From: Emticicia sp040253585
GTDB taxonomy: Bacteria > Bacteroidota > Bacteroidia > Cytophagales > Spirosomataceae
Assembly (NCBI RefSeq): GCF_040253585.1
Contig: NZ_JBELAU010000007.1
Span: forward strand, 124,001-188,000
Length of the DNA stretch: 64,000 bases
Direction: 5' to 3'
Made by a program: the position numbers and the translations under genes. A model generated the notes under the pieces. The model searched no databases. It saw nothing but the letters and a program-made list of their open reading frames with translations, and had not been told where the DNA came from. Of the stretch, positions 35,239-41,652 are shown piece by piece. The first letter of the stretch is position 1; every line of letters begins with the position of its first letter.

Positions 35239-35817
35239 TTAGCTCTTTTTCTCAACAATTCTTGCTCGAAGCCTGCTTAATGATTGAGGTTTGATACCCA
35301 AATAACTCGCCAGTTGGTGTTGTGGCACACGCTGAATGAGGTCTGGTCGTTTTTGTATTAGGTTGAGGTAGCGTTGTTCGGGAGAAGAAGTCTTAAACTC
35401 GTCGAAGTCTATTCGTTCTTTGGCCAATAATTCTTCTGTCAACATTCTACACATTGTGTCAAACTTTGGAAATTTACTGTTTACTTCTACCTCCATATCA
35501 GAATTGGAAATTAAAAGAATACTGTCTTCTATACAACTTACATAGTATTCGGATGGAGTTTTGCTAATTACACAAGGGGGAGTCAGTGCTTCCATTTCTG
35601 TGTAGAATGCGGTTGTTTTTTCATCGCCATCTAAAATATAATATGTTCTGATACAGCCTTTAAGAACAAAGTAGCTTTCTTTCGATTTTTGTCCTTCTTT
35701 GAGTAAAGTCGTTCCTTTCTTTATTGAGCGAAATATGTCTAACGAAAGTAGTACGTTTTTCTCTTCTTCTGTCAGAGAAATGTATTTTGATATAAAGTCA
35801 AAGAGTATGTTTTTCAT
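35239..35817 (-). CDS. Crp/Fnr family transcriptional regulator
   Basis: 192 residues from the ATG at 35817; earlier in-frame codons add no recognised sequence. N-terminal cyclic-nucleotide-binding-type barrel (KKGTTLLKEGQKSKESYFVL, YYILDGDEKTTAFYTE) and a C-terminal winged HTH (VPQHQLASYLGIKPQSLSRLR). The cNMP pocket motif is not conserved, so the signal is unknown. Immediately downstream are two outer-membrane genes, each preceded by the same dyad, which this protein probably binds. Confidence 0.87.
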   Translation of the reverse strand: MKNILFDFISKYISLTEEEKNVLLSLDIFRSIKKGTTLLKEGQKSKESYFVLKGCIRTYYILDGDEKTTAFYTEMEALTPPCVISKTPSEYYVSCIEDSILLISNSDMEVEVNSKFPKFDTMCRMLTEELLAKERIDFDEFKTSSPEQRYLNLIQKRPDLIQRVPQHQLASYLGIKPQSLSRLRARIVEKKS

Positions 35818-35840
35818 AATTTTGTTGTCACTATCGTGTG

Positions 35841-36048
35841 TTATACTTGCCATCAACGTCGAAGTATTTGCGATGGTGGGATTAGAGTTCCTGCGGCCCG
35901 TAACCAAAGCCCGATAAAATTACAAAAGATGATGATAATAAGCTAATGCCCAATAAAAATCCTTCTGATTAAACCGAAGCTGATTAGATTTACAAATGTT
36001 GAGGTCTATTCCGTCCGCCAACTATTGTAAATACCATGTTGGTAGCTG
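35841..36048. repeat. attC-like imperfect hairpin, site 1
   Basis: Left half TATACTTGCCATCAAC then GTATTTGCGATGGTGGG (from 35841). Right half CCGTCCGCCAACTATTG then TAAATACCATGTTGGTAGC (from 36011). Read in reverse complement, the right half matches the left along most of its length, with outer AAC/GTT-type ends and an inner stem. Both halves resemble those at 37789-37933 in the same orientation. No other feature explains this 267-base gap. Confidence 0.5.
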
Positions 36049-36084
36049 TTATTTTTTTGATTAGATGAATCTCTTTATATTGCT

Positions 36085-36444
36085 TTAACAGAATTGGTCT
36101 TCTATTGATTTGGTAATTACTGAGCTTATTTTTCCTGTATGTTCAGTGGTTTTAGATTCAATAAGCATAATCAGACACTCTTTTTTTGAGGAAACTCGGT
36201 GATTTTTTCCTTTTTTCACAACGAACAAGTCGCCTTTTTTTAATATCAGGTCTGGCTGATTTTCAATTTCCATTAGAAGTGTCCCTTTTACAACATAGAA
36301 CAATTCATCTTCGTTTTCGTGATTATGCCAAGGCACTTCTTGCCCCTTTATTTTTACGACTTTAATATATTGGTCATTTACTTCACCTATAATCCTTGGT
36401 GAAAAATAATTGCCAAGACTTGAAAACGCATCTTTCAAATTCAT
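36085..36444 (-). CDS. cupin domain protein
   Basis: 119 residues forming one cupin barrel. Motif 1 is VPWHNHENEDELFYVVKG with the metal-binding His-x-His and Glu. Motif 2 is LFVVKKGKNHRV with the third His. There is no fused DNA-binding domain. Its start overlaps the CPBP gene stop by four bases, so the two are translationally coupled. Substrate unknown. It lies within the segment bounded by attC-like sites. Confidence 0.85.
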   Translation of the reverse strand: MNLKDAFSSLGNYFSPRIIGEVNDQYIKVVKIKGQEVPWHNHENEDELFYVVKGTLLMEIENQPDLILKKGDLFVVKKGKNHRVSSKKECLIMLIESKTTEHTGKISSVITKSIEDQFC

Positions 36445-37298
36445 CTTTTAAATAGTTTGCTTTTTACAATTTTACCCTCTCTTTTTGCCAGATAATAAAA
36501 TATGATTCCAATAAGCAATAAAAAAGTTACTGTAAAAATGGAATCTTCAATTCCAACTGCACCACCTGTTAATAGTTCGGGGCCATTAAATTTTGATTGA
36601 ATGATACTGCCCATATTATTTAGCCCCGAAAGATTTGAGCCATAAAATGGCTGTGAAAAATTCCAGCCTAAATGGAAGAAAAAAGGGAGCCATATTCTTT
36701 TAGTATAGATAAACATCATTGCCATAGTAAACCCCCAAATCAAAGTAAGAAAATGACTAAATAGGTTGAAATTTGGATTGAAAAAGTGTTGTTGAAGCTC
36801 AACTAACATTGCAATGACAATGGTTAGATGAGTTCCTAACCAATTTTCACAGATACGAACTATTAACCCTCTATGAAACAGGTCTTCAACTATGGCTGCA
36901 AACATTAAAAACGTGAAAAATTTGATGGGGTAGTGAGCTGTTGTAATACCAAAAGCTTGATAATACCCTAATAGGTATAAAATGAAAATAACCAATGAAA
37001 TTGCAAAAAAACCAAAGAAAAACCCTCCAAACATTTCTTTAAAAAAGAATTTCATGGATAGTTCTGTTATTTCTCTTTTATCATAAAAACGAAATAAATA
37101 GTAATAGGTAGCTAATAAAACTATAAAACAAATAAAGTGAATAATCGGATTAGCAGTATTTTTATCTTGAATAATGCTATAAAAAAATGGTTTCAAAACA
37201 AAGTTTTGAATTACTACGAATAGAGAAAAAGGGACTACAATGCCTATGATAATTTTTGTTATTGGAAAATGCAGGACTTTTTTAATTGATGCATTCAT
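36441..37298 (-). CDS. CPBP family intramembrane protease
   Basis: 285 residues with about eight membrane helices. The CPBP (Abi/Rce1-like) motif 1 appears as VEDLFHRGL (Glu-Asp-x3-Arg in place of Glu-Glu-x3-Arg). Motif 2 has HFFNP/HFLTLIWG and motif 3 FFHLGWNFSQP. Members cleave in the membrane, for example in CAAX processing or bacteriocin immunity. It is co-transcribed with the cupin gene and divergent from the HxlR regulator, which may control it. Confidence 0.83.
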   Translation of the reverse strand: MNASIKKVLHFPITKIIIGIVVPFSLFVVIQNFVLKPFFYSIIQDKNTANPIIHFICFIVLLATYYYLFRFYDKREITELSMKFFFKEMFGGFFFGFFAISLVIFILYLLGYYQAFGITTAHYPIKFFTFLMFAAIVEDLFHRGLIVRICENWLGTHLTIVIAMLVELQQHFFNPNFNLFSHFLTLIWGFTMAMMFIYTKRIWLPFFFHLGWNFSQPFYGSNLSGLNNMGSIIQSKFNGPELLTGGAVGIEDSIFTVTFLLLIGIIFYYLAKREGKIVKSKLFKR

Positions 37299-37363
37299 TG
37301 TTTCTTTTGATTTATTGTAAGTAAAATTTTAGACAAAGAAAACTCCTTATTATCTTTACAGCA

Positions 37364-37421
37364 AGTACATACAATAAGGTACTCTACATACCAAAAAGGT
37401 AGTATTGCTGATTATCAGCAA
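37364..37421. promoter_or_regulatory. nested dyads between divergent CPBP and HxlR genes
   Basis: Three dyads lie within 60 bases: AGTAC-N10-GTACT (37364-37383), TACC-N5-GGTA (37389-37401) and the perfect 17-bp palindrome TTGCTGATTATCAGCAA (37405-37421). HxlR proteins often bind TAC/GTA-type dyads in their own promoter region, so this is a likely operator cluster. Confidence 0.55.
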
Positions 37422-37438
37422 CTTAAATTTGAAAATAT

Positions 37439-37762
37439 ATGAAGAATAAAATTAAAAAGGCACATTGTGCAGTTGATTATGCTTTCCAACGAATAGGTGG
37501 AAAGTATAAGGGGCGAATTTTATGGGTATTGAGAGATGGGTTTTTGAGATATGGGGAATTAAAAAGAGCAGTGGTGGGTATAACACCAAAAATGCTAACT
37601 CAAACGCTAAAAGAATTGGAAGCCGATGAACTAATTGTCAGAAAAGTTTACTTCGAAGTTCCACCGAAGGTTGAATATTCATTGACCGATACAGGAAAAG
37701 AGTTGATTCCGTTTATTGCTCAGATGAGAAGTTGGGGTGAAAAGCAAATGTCTATAAATTGA
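37439..37762 (+). CDS. HxlR family transcriptional regulator
   Basis: 107 residues, winged HTH of HxlR type: CAVDYAFQRIGGKYKGRILW, RYGELKRAVVGITPKMLTQT, then VPPKVEYSLTDTGKELIPFI. Many relatives sense reactive electrophiles through a cysteine, here possibly Cys10. Divergent from the CPBP/cupin pair across a dyad-rich gap of 140 bases, so it probably regulates them. Confidence 0.9.
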   Translation: MKNKIKKAHCAVDYAFQRIGGKYKGRILWVLRDGFLRYGELKRAVVGITPKMLTQTLKELEADELIVRKVYFEVPPKVEYSLTDTGKELIPFIAQMRSWGEKQMSIN

Positions 37763-37788
37763 AACTTATAATTCTCAGGGTGTTGTGA

Positions 37789-37933
37789 TATACTTGCCAC
37801 TAATGGGCAGGACTTTGCGTTTGGGCGAGTCTCGAAACACAAAGTTTCAATTTATTACTAAAGTTCATTAAAAGCACAAAGCTCCAAGTTTGTTCGTCAG
37901 CCCGCCTGACGCAAAACCCGTGTTAGTGGTTCG
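37789..37933. repeat. attC-like imperfect hairpin, site 2
   Basis: Left half TATACTTGCCACTAATGGGC then ACTTTGCGTTTGGGCG; right half CAGCCCGCCTGACG then CAAAACCCGTGTTAGTGG. The halves pair imperfectly (CCACTAA/TTAGTGG outside, TTTGCG/CGCAAA inside). Total about 145 bases. It resembles site 1 in sequence and orientation and ends eight bases from the Mrr stop codon. Confidence 0.5.
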
Positions 37934-37940
37934 TTTTGTT

Positions 37941-38822
37941 CTACTGTTCATCAAAAAAGTCTTCGTCAATTTGTTTAATCTCGTAAGTTGTCCTTACTTG
38001 AATACCAACATTAAATTCATGCATTAATGTTACTAATTTCTGTCCATCTATGCATATAATTTTGTGATGAGCAGAACGTGCTTTTTCTAGGGCCTTTTCA
38101 TCAAATTCAGATGTTGTTACAAATACACCCTTGTTTGTGTCGCCACTCATAGCACCAATAAAATTGCGAATATCTTTTTCCCTTACTTTTCCTTCATTGA
38201 AGCGTTTTGCTTGAATATAAATTTTATCAAGACCGAGTTTGTCTTCATTTATGATCCCGTCAATTCCACCATCATTAGATTTAGAAGTCTCAATGAATTC
38301 ACCATATCCCATTTTCTTTAATAGTCGCAAAACTACTTTCTCAAAAAAGTATGGGTCAATGGATTTTAGTTTTTGAAGTAGGTCTGCTTTGACTTCGCCT
38401 TCAATTCTATTAAAGCCTTCGTCTATTAAGTCTTGTGGAGAGGAAATTTCAGGTTGTTTGTTACTGTCAACTGCAACAGAGCTTTTTTCTTGTTTATAAA
38501 AGTCAAACAATGAACTTTCATTTTCTAGGTCTCTTACGGTTATAGTCGCTGAGTGGTTTTTGCCTTTCTCTGTAATTTGAACAAAGCCACGCTGTGGAAA
38601 TGTTATATAACCTCCTTTTTTTAGATAAGATTTTCCCCATGCTATTCTGTTGTCAATAAGCAAATCACCTGACTTTGTTTCTTGCTTTAGTTGTTCTTCA
38701 GATAGGTCAGAATAAAACTTAGTTTTTACTTCCTCAATAAGTTCTCTAGACCTTAAAACTTTACCGTCCTTAAGAACTTCAAGAATTGGAATGAATGTTT
38801 CATCAAATTTTGGTATTTTCAT
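37941..38822 (-). CDS. Mrr-type restriction endonuclease
   Basis: 293 residues. The N-terminal winged-helix Mrr_N region (about 1-95; EVLKDGKVLRSRELIEEV, TFPQRGFVQITEKG) joins a PD-(D/E)xK Mrr catalytic domain (about 150-280). LKKMGYGEFIETSKSNDGGID supplies the Asp and IYIQAKRF is the typical QxK motif. Mrr proteins cut methylated or foreign DNA without a partner methylase. Standalone gene beside an attC-like repeat, consistent with horizontal gain. Confidence 0.9.
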   Translation of the reverse strand: MKIPKFDETFIPILEVLKDGKVLRSRELIEEVKTKFYSDLSEEQLKQETKSGDLLIDNRIAWGKSYLKKGGYITFPQRGFVQITEKGKNHSATITVRDLENESSLFDFYKQEKSSVAVDSNKQPEISSPQDLIDEGFNRIEGEVKADLLQKLKSIDPYFFEKVVLRLLKKMGYGEFIETSKSNDGGIDGIINEDKLGLDKIYIQAKRFNEGKVREKDIRNFIGAMSGDTNKGVFVTTSEFDEKALEKARSAHHKIICIDGQKLVTLMHEFNVGIQVRTTYEIKQIDEDFFDEQ

Positions 38823-38944
38823 TTATGTCTTTTTGTCGTTTATAAAATTACCGTCAACTCTCAAATATACGAAAGTTTTGTAGTACTTTTTGAATTGTTG
38901 GATTTCTAACAAGATACAAATTGACAGAGTTTTATCCATAAAAA

Positions 38945-38993
38945 AGCCATTAAGTTATGAAATTTGTATATCAAATTCGGTAACTTAATGGCT
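38945..38993 (-). terminator. intrinsic terminator of the second CotH gene
   Basis: A 13-bp perfect outer stem AGCCATTAAGTTA / TAACTTAATGGCT (38945-38957 with 38981-38993) with an inner GAAATTTG/CAAATTC stem is followed on the minus strand by TTTTTT. Confidence 0.85.
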
Positions 38994-39011
38994 CTCAAAA
39001 ATCAACTTTTC

Positions 39012-40421
39012 TTACTTCAAAAATGCACTAACCGCTTGATTTCTACTCACAACATGCTGTTTTAATATCGGCAAAGCGGCCGTAAAATTGGCCGTATTCG
39101 TGAGGTTTGAATACGGAGCTACTTCCTTTTCAGTTCCGTTTACATACGGTGTAATCAGGTTAGTGGCTTTATCAAAAATCTCATTCATCTTGCTGGTAGT
39201 AAACACATTATCATTGAAGTCTTTTACATACAACTTGTATTTGGCATAATAAACGGGGTCATTAGCCACATAATTAATCAAAGGCCAATTATTGGCCACA
39301 CCCGCCAACGAAAGCTGTACACGTACCTGCGAGGTCAGAGCTTCGTTATTATCCCACGGAATCCATGTCAGTTTTTTGGTAGGGTCATTGTATAAATAAT
39401 GGTTGTGAGCCATGCCTCCGTAAGTATCCCAATTGACAAGTGTAGAATTTACTGCTAACCACTTGATAAAATGGTCGGTATTGAAAACCGCATCTAAATT
39501 GCTTCGCCATTGTGCTGGATTTGATGTACGAATGGGGTCGTTCAGAGCCTTGATACTTGCCTGTACATCGCTCCAATCGGCAGCATCTTCATTGTTTTTT
39601 TTCTCAAAATTAACTTGATTAAACGTCTGAAAAGTTGATTCGGGCTTGTAAATATTGCCCGTTTTACTCCCAAACTGGCTTTTTATCATCGAATCATCAA
39701 TAATTTCAATCATCGTGTAAACCCCACAATATTTTTTTCCTTCGCCAAAATCAATGTAAACTTTATAAAAAGCCGTTTGAGCGGCAGGAATCCCAGCCAT
39801 TCTAAAAATATCGGCTGTTACTTTATCTCTAATCAGTGAGTTGTCTTTTACACCCGCACCCATTGATAGTTCTTTGAAACCATAAAAACGTTGGTCGCTG
39901 ATTTCGGGGTATTTATCCTCAAACTCATCCATTTTCAGTCGAAACGGGAACTTATAAATACCTGCTCGCCAAGTGGCATTTAAAGTCGAATTACCTTTTG
40001 GTCTAAATCCAACTTTACGCCATTCCTTGCCATTAAATTTCATCGTGACAGGGATGTAGTCAGCATCTTCTCCAAACGAAGGGGCGGCTCCTCCACCAAC
40101 ATTTCCTCCGCCACCTGCACCACCACCACCAACTTGTCCGCCCCCGCCTTGTGTAGTGCCTCCTGAGCCAAAAGTGCCTTTCCCTTTGGCAGCCATGTCA
40201 GCTTTGAGAGCCGTCCAGTCGGCCGTAGTCATGCTTATCTCGAGCGTATTGACTTTATCTTGAGGAAAAATCACTGTGTAATTCGGGTCGGCGTCATTGC
40301 TGTGGCTCTCGGTTGACCAGTCGGGGTTTGAGTTGGAAGGTGTGATGGTTTCGGCATTCTTCACGCAAGCAGCCATCAGCCATAAACTTGTGGCGGTAAA
40401 TAGTATTTTGAGAGGTTTCAT
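39012..40421 (-). CDS. CotH kinase family lipoprotein, second copy
   Basis: 469 residues. Lipobox LMAAC gives Cys19. CotH markers are all present: GFRPKGNSTL, FYGFKELSM, LIRDKVTADIFRMAGIPAAQ, YCGVYTMIEIIDD, WDTYGGMAHNHYLY and IPWDNN. It is close in sequence to the copy at 28706-30274 but shorter. It also has a Gly-rich low-complexity stretch (GGGGQVGGGGAGGGGNVGGG). No VTC or DUF4956 gene is beside it. It diverges from a LytTR regulator across about 197 bases, which suggests separate control. Confidence 0.87.
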   Translation of the reverse strand: MKPLKILFTATSLWLMAACVKNAETITPSNSNPDWSTESHSNDADPNYTVIFPQDKVNTLEISMTTADWTALKADMAAKGKGTFGSGGTTQGGGGQVGGGGAGGGGNVGGGAAPSFGEDADYIPVTMKFNGKEWRKVGFRPKGNSTLNATWRAGIYKFPFRLKMDEFEDKYPEISDQRFYGFKELSMGAGVKDNSLIRDKVTADIFRMAGIPAAQTAFYKVYIDFGEGKKYCGVYTMIEIIDDSMIKSQFGSKTGNIYKPESTFQTFNQVNFEKKNNEDAADWSDVQASIKALNDPIRTSNPAQWRSNLDAVFNTDHFIKWLAVNSTLVNWDTYGGMAHNHYLYNDPTKKLTWIPWDNNEALTSQVRVQLSLAGVANNWPLINYVANDPVYYAKYKLYVKDFNDNVFTTSKMNEIFDKATNLITPYVNGTEKEVAPYSNLTNTANFTAALPILKQHVVSRNQAVSAFLK

Positions 40422-40618
40422 AAAGGGTGTTTAGTTTTAGACGATAGACGTAAGTTCGTAAGAAATGGTTGTTTTGATGCGTTTTTGACTAAAAACTTGC
40501 GGAAAATCTCGAAATGCCTGTAATCTAATTTGTTCTCCGTAATTTTGTCACGCAAATTTTATTTCGCCAAGCCCGAAAATCATTGCACGAAAACGGAAAT
40601 CTTACTACTCAAATTGCC

Positions 40619-41368
40619 ATGAATATTCTTTTGGTCGAACACGATGAGAATCATGCAAAGCTACTGACGCAAGTTTTAGCTGAGTATTTTCCTATGAGTA
40701 GCATTGAGTTTTGTCAAACAAACGAAGAACTAAGAATAGCACTCAATACAGGAATTTTGTATGATTTAGCTCTGTGCGAAGTAGAATTAAGGGACGGATT
40801 GATTTTTGAAATATTTCAAGAATCATTGCCGAGTTTTCCGGTTGTATTTATGTCGGCTTATGACAAATATTGGTCGCAGGCAATGGCTTATAACGCCATT
40901 GATTACCTCAGAAAACCAATAGGAAAGGAAGAAGTAAATCGGGTTTTGGAGAAGTATGAAGCATTGAAATTGCATTTTTTGAAGCGTTTTTCGGCCGAAA
41001 ATAATTCAAGAATAACAAAGTCTGCTTTTCAGAAAGACCGCCTGATTGCCAAGAAAGGCACAAACTATTATGTGGTTTCAACCAAAGATATTGCGTTTAT
41101 TTATACCGAATCAAGAATTGTATTTTTAATAGACCGAACGGGCGAACGCTACACCGTAGAACGTAGCCTGAGCGAACTCGAAATTGAGTTGCCGAGTCGA
41201 GATTTTTTTCGGGTAAATCGCAAATTTATTGTACATATTGATGCCATTCTGAGTTTTAAACCTTCATTCAAAGGCAAAATTGCCCTCGAACTCCTGCACC
41301 TCGCCAAAGCCGAAGTAAGTATCAGCCAAGAAAACGCCGCCCAGTTTAAGAAATGGATTGAGGAGTAA
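40619..41368 (+). CDS. LytTR response regulator with degenerate receiver
   Basis: 249 residues from the ATG at 40619. A receiver-like domain (1-118) keeps the acidic patch (VEHDEN), the switch Ser in FMSAYD and the Lys in YLRKPI. The phospho-acceptor Asp position reads CEVEL, with Glu54 in its place. A LytTR DNA-binding domain (about 145-249; YYVVSTKDIAFIYTESRIVF, FFRVNRKFIVHI) completes it. Glu can mimic a phosphorylated state, so it may act without a kinase. No histidine kinase gene is nearby. It diverges from the second CotH gene. Confidence 0.85.
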   Translation: MNILLVEHDENHAKLLTQVLAEYFPMSSIEFCQTNEELRIALNTGILYDLALCEVELRDGLIFEIFQESLPSFPVVFMSAYDKYWSQAMAYNAIDYLRKPIGKEEVNRVLEKYEALKLHFLKRFSAENNSRITKSAFQKDRLIAKKGTNYYVVSTKDIAFIYTESRIVFLIDRTGERYTVERSLSELEIELPSRDFFRVNRKFIVHIDAILSFKPSFKGKIALELLHLAKAEVSISQENAAQFKKWIEE

Positions 41369-41390
41369 ATTAGACAATCAGTGAAGTGAA

Positions 41391-41503
41391 ATTTCCCCCG
41401 TGCGACGGTCGCTCCTTTTTTCAAGGAGGGGCGACCGTCGCTACGGTGGCAAAATTCTGACAAAGTCGAATTTTGACGGGGACGCCCAGTCGGGGTGGTT
41501 TGT
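41391..41503 (+). repeat. interspersed CCCCTCC-hairpin element, copy 4, with insertions
   Basis: Plus-orientation copy expanded by nested palindromes. GCGACGGTCGC / GCGACCGTCGC flanks the CTCCTTTTTTCAAGGAG hairpin. An AAAATTC / GAATTTT stem follows before GGGGTGGTTTG. It starts 23 bases after the LytTR stop. Confidence 0.7.
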
Positions 41504-41533
41504 CTCAAACGTACCTATCTTAAAGTATTCATA

Positions 41534-41597
41534 GACCCAAAACCACCCCGTCCGACTTCGTCAGGACACCCCTCCTTGAAAAAGGAGGGGAAATTTT
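41534..41597 (-). repeat. interspersed CCCCTCC-hairpin element, copy 5, inverted
   Basis: Minus-orientation copy with CAAAACCACCCCGTCC, a GACTTCGTCAGGAC dyad and the hairpin CCCCTCCTT / AAGGAGGGG (41568-41592). It faces copy 4 across about 30 bases, as copies 2 and 3 do. Confidence 0.8.
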
Positions 41598-41652
41598 AGA
41601 ACCAATTAATTTTCTTCAGAATAGAAAAGGAATGTAAGTTAACCAAACGAAA

